Shown here in pieces: positions 54,891 to 63,622 of a stretch of DNA of 64,000 nt (its first letter is position 1; the number at the start of each line of letters is the position of its first letter). A program made the translations under genes and the position numbers. The stretch is from Alteromonadaceae bacterium M269 (lineage in GTDB: Bacteria; Pseudomonadota; Gammaproteobacteria; Enterobacterales; Alteromonadaceae), in contig SMNZ01000006.1 in NCBI GenBank assembly GCA_004353515.1, positions 124,001-188,000 of the forward strand, written 5' to 3'. Under the pieces are notes generated by a model. That model worked only from the letters and a program-made list of their open reading frames with translations, was not told the origin of the DNA and did not search any database.

Positions 54891-55598
54891 TTAATTTGGA
54901 ACATCGATAACAATAACTTCGCTATCTTCAAGTGCGTTTATCTGTATCGAATTTTCTTTTGTTATCTCCGCTCCATCCCCCTGCGTTAACCTGACGTTTT
55001 CAGAACCATTCGTTATTTCAAACGTTCCTTTTGAAGCTAAAACATAAGCTTGGTCTTGTATTTTGTGCTCAGTAGTTGTGTCGGACTTAAGCTGCCCTCC
55101 ATAAATTCGAGCATCTTGATAAATAAAGAGCGCATTATCTTTGTCTTCCTCAAAACCTGAAACCAACAACGGTAAACTCGATGAACTCTCCGTTGGAAAT
55201 TGGCGGCTTTCCCAGCGCGGTTTTACACCTGCTTGTTTGCTCTCTATCCAGATCTGGTAAAGAGTTAATGGTTCGGTCGAAAGATTGTATTCAGAGTGCA
55301 TGATACCTGTGCCAGCACTCATGACTTGAACTTCGCCGGCTTGAGTTGTGCCTCTGTTACCCAGACTATCTTCATGAGTAATAGCACCGCTTCGAACAAA
55401 AGTAATGATTTCCATATTGTGGTGTGGGTGAGGAGGAAAGCCGCTGTTAGGCGCTACCCAATCGTCATTGATAACTCTTAACTTGCCAAAACCAATACGC
55501 TTGGGGTTGTAGTAGTGTGCAAAGCTGAAGTGATGATTGGCTTTTAGCCATCCATGATTAGCTTTACCGAGTTCGGAATAAGGAATATGCGTAATCAC
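54891..55598 (-). CDS. Pirin-family bicupin
   Basis: 235 residues. The N-terminal cupin has FPPHPHHNMEIITFVRSGAITHEDSLGN with the His-His-His-Glu metal site, and MSAGTGIMHSEYN closes it; the C-terminal cupin is shorter and lacks metal ligands. YhhW-type pirins have quercetinase activity in vitro; the physiological role is unclear. Confidence 0.9.
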   Translation of the reverse strand: MITHIPYSELGKANHGWLKANHHFSFAHYYNPKRIGFGKLRVINDDWVAPNSGFPPHPHHNMEIITFVRSGAITHEDSLGNRGTTQAGEVQVMSAGTGIMHSEYNLSTEPLTLYQIWIESKQAGVKPRWESRQFPTESSSSLPLLVSGFEEDKDNALFIYQDARIYGGQLKSDTTTEHKIQDQAYVLASKGTFEITNGSENVRLTQGDGAEITKENSIQINALEDSEVIVIDVPN

Positions 55599-55713
55599 TT
55601 TTTTGCCCTGTCTTGATTCAATAGGGTTTTATTCTAGGGAAATCAGGTGAGATGATTAACAGGGCTTATTTGTTTGATATGTTCTAAAAATTTGAACGTT
55701 TAAAAACAAACAT

Positions 55714-55761
55714 GAAAAATAGCAGGTGTTAGCCGCTCTGCATTTAGGAGAGCAGCTAACA
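55714..55761 (-). terminator. Terminator of the small secreted protein gene
   Basis: TGTTAGC-x-GCTCT pairs with AGAGC-x-GCTAACA around a 9 nt loop; on the minus strand it is followed by TATTTTTC. Confidence 0.75.
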
Positions 55762-55772
55762 TCATTTGAGGT

Positions 55773-56111
55773 TTATGGGTTTGTAGTTAAATAAACTGCT
55801 TTTGTCTGAGTACCGCTAGCTTGCAAACCACATTGATCAGTATTTTCCGTTACAACGTTAACCCTGTGACCAGAGGCTTTTGCTGTCATGAGTAGAGAGA
55901 GTACCTCTTTACGTTCGTCAGCTGACCAACCGTCGAAGAAGCTCCAGTAAGAGCCTGAGGTATTGCCAGGGTGATTTAAGTACACCACTGCTCTTAGTCC
56001 GTACCCTTTTTCTACCCAGATTCGTCCGATGTATATGTCTTTGCAATCCGTAGTAGAGGCATTCGCCACTCCAGAGAGAGTTAATAAAATAAGTGCGATA
56101 ATTTTTTTCAT
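55773..56111 (-). CDS. Small secreted protein of unknown function
   Basis: 112 residues. Signal peptide MKKIIALILLTLSGVANA-S, then a ~94-residue beta-rich domain with two cysteines (TDCKDIYIG and DQCGL) that could form a disulfide. Short proteins of this form with an IYIGRIWVE strand recur in marine Alteromonadales and Vibrionaceae; role unknown. Confidence 0.75.
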   Translation of the reverse strand: MKKIIALILLTLSGVANASTTDCKDIYIGRIWVEKGYGLRAVVYLNHPGNTSGSYWSFFDGWSADERKEVLSLLMTAKASGHRVNVVTENTDQCGLQASGTQTKAVYLTTNP

Positions 56112-56499
56112 AATGATTCCATTTCCATAAATGATTGATTTGAGCTGTTGAGCGTTGAATTTGTAGAGAGCAAAGTCGTGCCAAGAGCATTTGTTAGTGA
56201 GATTAAAGAGAGTCTATTAACTACGGAGTTTGGTTTGTAATGACATGAGTAGCCATAAGTTAGAGAGTGACGTCCTTTGTGAGATTGATGCATATCCTTC
56301 GCGCTTGTTTCACTCGTAGTTAGATAACCGACATTTTGCCAGATTAACGAACTTAAGAGAATAGTCTAAATCCTTTCAGGGTTGACTCTCCCATTATAGT
56401 AAGCCTATCTCTTAGTTGATAATATATTTAAATTCAATGGCTTACCGTTATTTTTTAAGTCTGTTTTCTGAATGGTTCCAAAAATTTCTTGCGTCATTG

Positions 56500-56544
56500 G
56501 ATTACATGTGTAATCCTTTGTTTAAGTTGAATTACAAATGTAAT
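56500..56544. promoter_or_regulatory. Tandem BlaI operators (TTACA-N2-TGTAA)
   Basis: GATTACA-TG-TGTAATC (56500-56515) and ATTACA-AA-TGTAAT (56531-56544) lie 30 bases apart, the second ending 4 bases before the BlaI start codon. The inverted TACA/TGTA core is the known BlaI/MecI site type. The remainder of the 437-base spacer is AT-rich without an ORF. Confidence 0.75.
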
Positions 56545-56548
56545 CTAA

Positions 56549-56923
56549 ATGGATATCAGCAAAACTGAACTCAAAGTCTTAAAAGCAATTTGGCAAGACC
56601 ATCCAGTGTCCTCCAATGAAATTATTGAACGATTGAATAATGGAGGAGAAGAGTGGCATGAAAAAACTGTCAAAACTCTGATTGGACGTCTCGTTAAAAA
56701 ACAGGCTATAGATTTCCATAGAGAAGGTCGTCGATATCTCTACTTTCCTCTGGTGAGCGAAGAGGATTATCAATTCCAACAAAGTGATAGTTTGATCAGT
56801 GGGTTTTTCAAAGGAAAAGTTTCTCCACTGTTTGCCATGTTTGCGCAACAAAACAAGCTAAATCAAGATGATATTCAAGAGCTAAAACAGCTTATTGAAC
56901 GTTGGGAGAAAGACAATGACTAG
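56549..56923 (+). CDS. BlaI/MecI-family repressor, second copy
   Basis: 124 residues. Winged helix ISKTELKVLKAIWQDHPVSSNEIIERL, HEKTVKTLIGRLVKKQAIDF, then a C-terminal dimerisation helix. No ribosome site is visible before the ATG because the operator occupies that stretch; initiation may be leaderless or autoregulated by occupancy. Overlaps the M56 gene by 8 bases. Confidence 0.9.
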   Translation: MDISKTELKVLKAIWQDHPVSSNEIIERLNNGGEEWHEKTVKTLIGRLVKKQAIDFHREGRRYLYFPLVSEEDYQFQQSDSLISGFFKGKVSPLFAMFAQQNKLNQDDIQELKQLIERWEKDND

Positions 56924-58130
56924 CTGGCTTATTGAACAAACGTTGCTTGTGACTTTGATAGTAAGTTTGTTGTTACTTCTAGGAGGTTGGTTGTCGAGAA
57001 AAATAGGCACGAGCAACCACTATATGCTTTGGTTTATCGTGCCAGTGAGTTTGATCATCAACTCACTTGATCTCTCGTTGTTAGTCAATCGAAGCCCGGT
57101 GACTACTTTCTTAGTAACGACTAAGTCACAAGCTAGTCAATTGGCCTACACAGGGTTAGGTATTGAAGATTGGTTGAGCTTAATCTGGGGCGTTGGGTTC
57201 TGCCTAATGGCAAGCTACATTTTGGCCGTTCATATCCAAAGCTTAAAAAGCATGAGTAAGCAGATAAAGGTAGCCGATGAAATACCAACATTCGATTATA
57301 AAACGATCGATCCCAAGTTAACGGTAAGGTTTGTCGACCAAAGCATTAGCCCTTTTCTGTCTGGTGTCTTATTTCCTAAATTAATAGTCCCTGCCGACTT
57401 CCAACAGATGTTTAGCAAAGAGCAGCAGAAGCTCATTCTGGCTCATGAGTCCGTTCATTTTCGACGTAAAGATATTCTCTGGAATCACCTTGCCTTAGCT
57501 TTATTAACACTTTTTTGGTTCAACCCCATTTGCTGGCTGGCTTATCGGAAGTTTCGTCTACTTCAAGAACTATCTTGTGATCAGACGGTTATGGCAGGCA
57601 GCAATAAAGAAACTCGCCTCGTGTATGCAAAAGCATTACTCAACGCGAGTAGTCGTCATCCTGTCTTTAATCTTAGTCAACTCACTTTTGGAGAAAAGAG
57701 TATGTTAAAAGAACGTCTTAATCAGCTTAAAACTCATCAAGGATCGAGCTTAGTTGGTAAGTTTATCACTGCGGTCGGTATAGTCGCTGTTGGTTCTATG
57801 CTGACGATCGCAAATGCAGATCTCCCAAAAACCTCGGAGGATGTGAAACCTATCGTTAGAATAAACCCTGTGTATCCCTCTGAAGCTATAGAAAAGAAGC
57901 TCGAAGGTTTCGTTAAATTGGCATTTGATGTCAACTCTAATGGATTGGTGTCTAATATTAAAGTGATGGAATCAAGCCCCAAAGGGGTATTCGATGACAG
58001 TGCGAGAGTTGCTTTAAGTCGCTGGAAATATGCTAACCACACTGGTGAGACAGTAAATTCAGCTGTCCAACTAGATTTCCTGCTGGAACAAGATCCTATC
58101 GAAAAAGTCTCGATTATCGCTAATGACTAA
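56916..58130 (+). CDS. M56-family membrane peptidase with TonB C-terminal domain
   Basis: 404 residues from the ATG whose codon overlaps the BlaI stop (GGAG 9 bases upstream). Four TM segments, zinc site LILAHESVHFRRKD (HESVH, 177-181), ELSCDQTVM as the third-ligand region, TM near 275-292, then a TonB C-terminal domain (INPVYPSEAIEKKLEGFVKL, ALSRWKYANH). BlaR1-like, but with no penicillin-sensor domain; it probably senses an envelope cue and cleaves or releases BlaI. This copy is intact, unlike the one at 37.4 kb. Confidence 0.88.
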   Translation: MTSWLIEQTLLVTLIVSLLLLLGGWLSRKIGTSNHYMLWFIVPVSLIINSLDLSLLVNRSPVTTFLVTTKSQASQLAYTGLGIEDWLSLIWGVGFCLMASYILAVHIQSLKSMSKQIKVADEIPTFDYKTIDPKLTVRFVDQSISPFLSGVLFPKLIVPADFQQMFSKEQQKLILAHESVHFRRKDILWNHLALALLTLFWFNPICWLAYRKFRLLQELSCDQTVMAGSNKETRLVYAKALLNASSRHPVFNLSQLTFGEKSMLKERLNQLKTHQGSSLVGKFITAVGIVAVGSMLTIANADLPKTSEDVKPIVRINPVYPSEAIEKKLEGFVKLAFDVNSNGLVSNIKVMESSPKGVFDDSARVALSRWKYANHTGETVNSAVQLDFLLEQDPIEKVSIIAND

Positions 58131-58179
58131 ATAGCCTAAGCTTTGCATAAGCAAAGCCGTTTCAATTCGTGTCACCCGG

Positions 58180-58208
58180 ACCCGCTTCCTGACAGGCGGG
58201 TTTATTTT
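58180..58208 (+). terminator. Terminator of the BlaI-M56 operon
   Basis: ACCCGC-N10-GCGGGT followed by TTATTTTTA. Its T tract overlaps the stop codon of the convergent EAL gene. Confidence 0.78.
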
Positions 58209-59410
58209 TAGTGAGTAAAGAGACTTTTAGCAGCGGTTGGACGATCAAACAAATACCCTTGTGCTAGGGTAACGCCGCATGACTCCAGGACTTGGCGTTG
58301 CTCTTGTGTTTCGACGCCTTCTCCCAAGGTAACTCCATCAAGCTCATGAATGCGTTGTCTCGTTTGTCTTATCTCTTCGGCAACTTCGTCCTGTCCTTGT
58401 ATGCGCCTAATGACAGTAATACAAAGCTTAACTATTGATGGTTGCAGTTGTTCCACTGTATCTAAATCGAAGAAACCACAACCTGTATCGTCAAGCGATA
58501 ATCGAATACCTCGCTCTTTTAATGCCTGTACTCTTTCTTTAATTTGCTCAGCACTTTCGAGAGGCAGGTGTTCGGTAAGCTCAAACACTAGGCGCGGCAA
58601 GATTGCTTGGTATTGGCTGGCTTGAAGAAGTGATTCCAATTTTTCACTCATCAAAAGCTTAGGCCCAATATTTAAAGATACCCAATAAGCTTCTGGAATA
58701 TCAGGAACCCAATCCAAGGCTTTTTCTATGCATAGCAACTCAAGCTCATCCGTTAAACCAAAATGAGCAGCACTATTGAACAGTAAGTCAGCCCTCTGAA
58801 TCGCACTATCTTCAGGCCCGCGAGTGAGTGCTTCATACCCAACTATATCTCCTGAAGGCAGGCTTACAATTGACTGAAAGAAGGTCTGTATCGATTTATC
58901 TAGCAGTATCTGTTCGAACTGAGTTCGACTGATAGGTGCATAAGGCGACATGTCTTGGTCAGCGTCGTCAAGCTCAAACTGCTTAACGTCTTCAAGAGCT
59001 TTTGCCTTAAGCTCGTTATATTGGTCGATATTCAGTTGTTGTGGTGCGATATGTTCTGGAAGCTCAGCAATGGCAATACTGAAAGATATCTTGCGGCCGG
59101 TTGCTAAGCCAAGCTGCTCAATAAAGACTTCCCGGATAAGCTTGCGTCCGTTTTGAATTATGATGGGTTTTTGTTCCTCTATGTCCATCATCGCGCCATC
59201 ATTCTTTGCTTCGAATATGGAGTGGCATTGCCCAACTTCTTTGCACTCGAAGGCTTGAGTGAACTGATAGCGATTTAATAAATCACTCATCGAGGAAAAT
59301 GCTGCATTTTGAATGTCTTGCCAAGCTCTTCCTGTGACTTGCTGACCAAAAATGGCTTCAAAATGCGCTATTTCATGTATTTCAAAAATAAATAGGAACT
59401 GATTCTTCAT
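58208..59410 (-). CDS. EAL-domain protein with degenerate GGDEF-like N-terminus
   Basis: 400 residues, soluble. Residues 1-150 look like a worn GGDEF domain (FSIAIAELPE strand, no GGDEF motif). EAL domain from about 165: GYEALTRGP (EAL 193-195), SLNIGP (Asn247), FELTE (Glu280), LDDTGCGF (DD307-308), Lys328 in VKLC and GEGVET. Most metal ligands are present, so c-di-GMP phosphodiesterase activity is possible, but the usual KID motif reads KLC. Lies 11 bases after hemY on the same strand. Confidence 0.85.
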   Translation of the reverse strand: MKNQFLFIFEIHEIAHFEAIFGQQVTGRAWQDIQNAAFSSMSDLLNRYQFTQAFECKEVGQCHSIFEAKNDGAMMDIEEQKPIIIQNGRKLIREVFIEQLGLATGRKISFSIAIAELPEHIAPQQLNIDQYNELKAKALEDVKQFELDDADQDMSPYAPISRTQFEQILLDKSIQTFFQSIVSLPSGDIVGYEALTRGPEDSAIQRADLLFNSAAHFGLTDELELLCIEKALDWVPDIPEAYWVSLNIGPKLLMSEKLESLLQASQYQAILPRLVFELTEHLPLESAEQIKERVQALKERGIRLSLDDTGCGFFDLDTVEQLQPSIVKLCITVIRRIQGQDEVAEEIRQTRQRIHELDGVTLGEGVETQEQRQVLESCGVTLAQGYLFDRPTAAKSLFTH

Positions 59411-59421
59411 CCAGTTTCAGC

Positions 59422-60582
59422 CTATATTTGCAAGCTTTGTTTATATAACTCAAGTGCTTGAGACGGTTCTTGCTGTTGCTCTTTTACTCTGGCCAGTAAG
59501 AGCACGTCTTTATTATCCGATGCTAGCCTAATGGCTTTCGCCAAAGCACGTTCTGCCAAGTCCCAGTCTTTAGCATTAAACGCAACCTGTCCTAACACAG
59601 AAAGTAACTCTGCATTTTCGCTGTCTTTCTTGAGCCAATTCTCTAAACATTTAATGGTTGATGTCGGGTTGGTTAAGTGCAGCTCTCTAAACAGAGGGAA
59701 TAAGAGTTTCTGAGGCTGTTTAGATTGGAAGTTGAGTAATGCTTCTTCCGCGTCTTTATGCATACCCTGTCCAATAAGTTGTTCGACATAGGCTGATTGC
59801 TGAGCAGGATCATTGCGAGTTTTTCTTGGTAGGCTTTGCCAATATTGTTTCAATGGATTTGCGCCTTCTTTGCTGGCGAGTTCAGCATAGAAACCTTGCG
59901 CGGTCTGCTTCATCCAATATTGGTAATCTTCAACCGATAGCTGTTTTTTCCAACTGGATAAGTTATCTCTGAGTTGTTGCCATTGCCCACTTTCCGCTAA
60001 TGCCTGCACCCAAAGTAAGACAATACGCTTGTTCTTCTGTTCTTTTTCCGACAGTTGCTTTATTTGAGAGATCGCTTCGCCGGGGTTTCTTTGCTTAATA
60101 TGATGCTCAATCAAGTGGATAGTTGCAGCCAATTTACTGGCTCGCTCATTTTGAGCTCTTTCCCACAAGGTCACTGCTTTATCTGAGTGTCCGAGGTTAT
60201 TAGCCGCTTGAGCTGCGGCGAGTAGCTCAACTCCTGAGAACTTACCGTCACCAACATGGGAGAGTTGTTTCTCAGCTTCACTGTAATTAGCTTCATCCAA
60301 TGCTACTAAGCCTTGGGTAAATGCTTTGTTATGCTTTCTATCTGACCAGCCACTAAACCATTTTTGTGAGCCGGATAGAATCCTAATTATCCTAATACTA
60401 ATCCAGGCCAAGGCCAGAATTGCGCCGCTCGATAGCAAGAGTATGACTGCAAGGCTAACCATACTCATTTCAATCACCCATCTATCTAAGGCGATAACAA
60501 CGCTTGATTGGTTTTCTATTAGCATAGGCCCAACAAGCAGGCCTATTATTAATATCGCGAGAAATAGTATAAGAACTCTCAT
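59422..60582 (-). CDS. hemY: HemY-like haem biosynthesis operon membrane protein
   Basis: 386 residues. Two N-terminal TM helices (about 1-20 and 40-65) with the ILIIGLLVGPMLIENQSSVVI start seen in gammaproteobacterial HemY, then a long TPR-like helical domain (ALDEANYSEAEKQLSHV, LSVLGQVAFNAKDWDLAERALAKAI). The name is historical: it is not the Bacillus oxidase, and its biochemical role is not settled. TAATG overlap with hemX. Confidence 0.9.
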   Translation of the reverse strand: MRVLILFLAILIIGLLVGPMLIENQSSVVIALDRWVIEMSMVSLAVILLLSSGAILALAWISIRIIRILSGSQKWFSGWSDRKHNKAFTQGLVALDEANYSEAEKQLSHVGDGKFSGVELLAAAQAANNLGHSDKAVTLWERAQNERASKLAATIHLIEHHIKQRNPGEAISQIKQLSEKEQKNKRIVLLWVQALAESGQWQQLRDNLSSWKKQLSVEDYQYWMKQTAQGFYAELASKEGANPLKQYWQSLPRKTRNDPAQQSAYVEQLIGQGMHKDAEEALLNFQSKQPQKLLFPLFRELHLTNPTSTIKCLENWLKKDSENAELLSVLGQVAFNAKDWDLAERALAKAIRLASDNKDVLLLARVKEQQQEPSQALELYKQSLQI

Positions 60583-61817
60583 TATTCTATTCTCTCAGAT
60601 GGGGTATTAATCCTATCTCTTAATTTTCCTTCGAGAGGTGCTGAGGACTCAAGTTCACTAGGGTAGTTCCTAGAAATATCGAGTTGGGAGAGCTCTATGA
60701 GTTGCTCTCTAAAGCCAACGACCTGATAGTTATCGCTTTCGAAAAACCGAAGAGAATCAACCGATTGGTTTATGTAGTCGATGTAGAGTGTTTTATCAGA
60801 TGCAAGTAATGCACTTTGCGCCAATAACAAATTGTACTTGAGCTTCTCACGAGTTAACCACTGTTGTTGTTCTGATAGTAATGGTGTTTCTTCTACAACT
60901 CGGTCGTATACCTTAATATCAAGTACCTTTTTCCAACTGCTTAGCAGGTTTTCTTTCCAATCACTTACCGAATCAGTGATTTCATTCTGATCTTCCTCTT
61001 CTTCAAAAGAGTTGGGTATCAACATCATCGCAATAGGCATACTGTCGATGCTTTTTATCAACCCTGTGATTTTTAACGCAATAGCGGTTGTTGGAACCTG
61101 ATTTATTTGTTGTAGATTGACTATGTCCTTGGCTACCAGTTCTCTGATAGGAATCAAGCTGGGATCATTAATATCAGCAAGACGTTGATCGGCGGTTTGT
61201 AACATCAGTATTGCCGTTTGCGTATCCTGTTCTAGCCACAGCTTGCGTCCTGCCATTCTGACAAGATAATCAGCTTCGGCTAGTAACCAGTCACTCGGTC
61301 TTCTACCGGATATTTCATTGATTCTGTTCTGAATCGCGTCAGCTTTAAGAGAGGTGCTGTTGAGTTGATCAAATACGGGTGATAAGGCGTTGGCAGTCGC
61401 ATTATTTTGTCGTTCTAGGGATTGCGCCAAAACATTATCTAAACGCTGCTGTTGAGCCCTGAATTGCTCGTTAACACTGTTTTGGGCCTGCTGTTTTTGC
61501 CCTTCAATTTGTTGCCAAAACCAATAACCACCGCCGGCTAAACCTAAGATAAGCAGTAAATTTAGAATGCTAAATATCCATAAAGCTATTGTTTTAGGTT
61601 GTTTGGTTTCCGTAGGCTTTCGGCGAGAAGATGGCTGCTTTTCAGCTTTTTTGGTGGCTGCTGAGCTATCGACTTCAGGTGAAGCCTTGGGTTTTTCTTG
61701 AGCCTTTGATTCTGATACCTGCTGCTTCAGAGCATCTAATTTTTGCTGTTGCTCTGTTGTCACATCATCTGGCTTGTTTGATTCTGAAGTAGCATCCGCT
61801 TCAGGCTTATCCGTCAT
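60582..61817 (-). CDS. hemX: HemX-like uroporphyrinogen operon protein
   Basis: 411 residues. Charged Lys/Gln-rich N-terminus (about 100 residues), one TM helix (IALWIFSILNLLLILGLAGG segment), a coiled coil, and the conserved LLAEADYLVRMAGRKLWLEQD block. Often annotated as uroporphyrin-III C-methyltransferase, but no SAM-binding site is visible. Overlaps hemD by 11 bases. Confidence 0.9.
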   Translation of the reverse strand: MTDKPEADATSESNKPDDVTTEQQQKLDALKQQVSESKAQEKPKASPEVDSSAATKKAEKQPSSRRKPTETKQPKTIALWIFSILNLLLILGLAGGGYWFWQQIEGQKQQAQNSVNEQFRAQQQRLDNVLAQSLERQNNATANALSPVFDQLNSTSLKADAIQNRINEISGRRPSDWLLAEADYLVRMAGRKLWLEQDTQTAILMLQTADQRLADINDPSLIPIRELVAKDIVNLQQINQVPTTAIALKITGLIKSIDSMPIAMMLIPNSFEEEEDQNEITDSVSDWKENLLSSWKKVLDIKVYDRVVEETPLLSEQQQWLTREKLKYNLLLAQSALLASDKTLYIDYINQSVDSLRFFESDNYQVVGFREQLIELSQLDISRNYPSELESSAPLEGKLRDRINTPSERIE

Positions 61818-62550
61818 TAATGACTCCGTTATCTAATAAGTTCTTGCAGGTTTCGTAGAGATTATCAATGTGTGCAGAAGGGCTAACGATGACATGGTTT
61901 ATCCCATTATTACGCGCAATTTCTGCCGTTCTTTGACTCACGACTACCCAGGGTTTTAAACGCCATTCGGAGCTCAAATGATTACACGCTAGCTCAATAA
62001 TTTCGCCGCTTGTTGCTACAACGCAATCTGTCGGTTGTTCATACTGACCTATTTTTTCAATTACCGCTATATTAGGCAATCTTTCGTAACAATCAAAGTT
62101 TTCTACTTTGGCTCCTATAGCGCTTAATGCTTGCGTTAGAAGTGTCCGACCACCAACACCTTTGACGAGCGCAATGCCCTTGTCTTTGACATTCTGAAGA
62201 GCGGGCATGGACAACAACCCCTCGCTGGTGGCTAATTGTGGAATTTCGTTCGGTATTCCTAAGGTATCTAATACGGATGCCGTGCTCTGACCAACACAAA
62301 GGTTAGTTATTGAAGGCCACAGCTGCCCTTGCATCTGTTTACACACAATCTGTGCAGCGTATGTGCTGGTAAAAATGGTGATATCGGGTGGAGAACTAGA
62401 CAGCAACTCTTGCACCAGTCTTCGGCAGTTGTTATCTATGGACTGTATTTTGATTGCAGGCATTCCAACAGCGGTTATGCCTCTCTGTTGGAATGCATTC
62501 ACCGTGTCTTCGCATTTCCCTTCAGGGCGTATGATTAATGCGGATTGCAT
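61807..62550 (-). CDS. hemD: Uroporphyrinogen-III synthase
   Basis: 247 residues. Two alternating alpha/beta domains: ALIIRPEGKCEDTVNAF start, DITIFTSTYAAQIV, LCVGQSTASVL, IALVKGVGGRTLLTQAL and VVATSGEIIELACNHL. Closes and inverts ring D of hydroxymethylbilane to uroporphyrinogen III. The family is poorly conserved, but order after hemC confirms it. Starts 18 bases behind hemC. Confidence 0.93.
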   Translation of the reverse strand: MQSALIIRPEGKCEDTVNAFQQRGITAVGMPAIKIQSIDNNCRRLVQELLSSSPPDITIFTSTYAAQIVCKQMQGQLWPSITNLCVGQSTASVLDTLGIPNEIPQLATSEGLLSMPALQNVKDKGIALVKGVGGRTLLTQALSAIGAKVENFDCYERLPNIAVIEKIGQYEQPTDCVVATSGEIIELACNHLSSEWRLKPWVVVSQRTAEIARNNGINHVIVSPSAHIDNLYETCKNLLDNGVINDG

Positions 62551-62568
62551 GGTGAACCTCAGTGGTGA

Positions 62569-63492
62569 TTAATGGAGTGCACTTAAAATGTCGTCGGCAC
62601 CTTGGCTCAGCAAATCTTCCGCGATAGCAATGCCGATTGATTCAGGGTTTGAGCTTTCGCCACTCTTGCTGGATGTGAGTATGGACTTGCCGTCAACACT
62701 ACCAACAAGACCTTTCATCTGTATCTCGTCGCCAACTAATTCGGCATAACCTGCAATAGGAACCTGACAACCACCTTGAAGCTTATTGTTCATGGCGCGC
62801 TCTGCTCTAACACGAATAGCGGTTTCCTGATGCCCTAATGCTTGTAAAAGGTCGATAAGTTCTTGGTCATCTTTGCGACATTCAATACCGACAGCACCTT
62901 GTCCAACAGCAGGCAGAGAGTCAGTAGGAGAGATGTATTCCGTTATTCTATTTTCCATTTCAAGACGGATTAAACCAGCTGCGGCTAGGATAATAGCGTC
63001 GTATTGGCCATCGTCTAACTTAGCTAAGCGTGTATTGACGTTACCGCGCAAGTCCACAATGGTAAGGTCAGGGCGACTTGCTCTAAGCTGACATTGTCTT
63101 CTTAAACTCGATGTTCCAACCTTAGCGCCTTGAGGAAGATCAGCAAGACTGCTGTACTTATTAGAAACAAAGGCATCTCTCGGGTCTTCTCGCTCACAGA
63201 TAGTGGCCAAGGTAAATTCTTCTGGGAAGCTGACAGGCACATCTTTCATTGAATGAACAGCGATGTCAGCACGGCCTTCCAGCATAGCGACTTCTAGCTC
63301 TTTAATGAAAAGCCCTTTACCACCAATTTTAGCAAGAGGCGTATCCAGGATTTTATCACCCTGCGTACTCATAGGTACTAATTCAACGGTGAGTTCAGGG
63401 TTTTGTTGTAGAAGAAGATTTCTAACGTAATGAGCTTGCCAAAGTGCGAGTTCACTTTTTCGTGTGGCAATTCGGATGGGGCGTTGAGTCAT
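62569..63492 (-). CDS. hemC: Porphobilinogen deaminase (hydroxymethylbilane synthase)
   Basis: 307 residues, full length. [35 protein letters not shown] with the catalytic Asp84, [11 protein letters not shown], and [13 protein letters not shown] with Cys242, which holds the dipyrromethane cofactor. Polymerises four porphobilinogens. First gene of the hemCDXY operon. Confidence 0.97.
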   Translation of the reverse strand: MTQRPIRIATRKSELALWQAHYVRNLLLQQNPELTVELVPMSTQGDKILDTPLAKIGGKGLFIKELEVAMLEGRADIAVHSMKDVPVSFPEEFTLATICEREDPRDAFVSNKYSSLADLPQGAKVGTSSLRRQCQLRASRPDLTIVDLRGNVNTRLAKLDDGQYDAIILAAAGLIRLEMENRITEYISPTDSLPAVGQGAVGIECRKDDQELIDLLQALGHQETAIRVRAERAMNNKLQGGCQVPIAGYAELVGDEIQMKGLVGSVDGKSILTSSKSGESSNPESIGIAIAEDLLSQGADDILSALH

Positions 63493-63570
63493 GATGATCC
63501 CTTAGTTAGAAATGAATACTGCGTCCGATTTTATCACTCAATCTGCCATCATGCTGCATTATTAGAAACA

Positions 63571-63596
63571 AAAAAGCCTGCAAATGCAGGCTTTTT
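63571..63596. terminator. Bidirectional-type terminator upstream of hemC
   Basis: GCCTGCA-AA-TGCAGGC with A run before and T run after. It lies 27 bases past the stop of the leftward YHS gene and so ends that transcript; the hemC promoter must lie between it and hemC. Confidence 0.85.
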
Positions 63597-63622
63597 CTAT
63601 ACTTTTTCGATCGTTTTCAGAA

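Noticed and set aside
56895-56915. Upstream start of the second M56 gene (seven extra codons)
   Set aside because: The ATG overlapping the BlaI stop has GGAG at proper distance; the upstream codons lie within the BlaI frame with no ribosome site.
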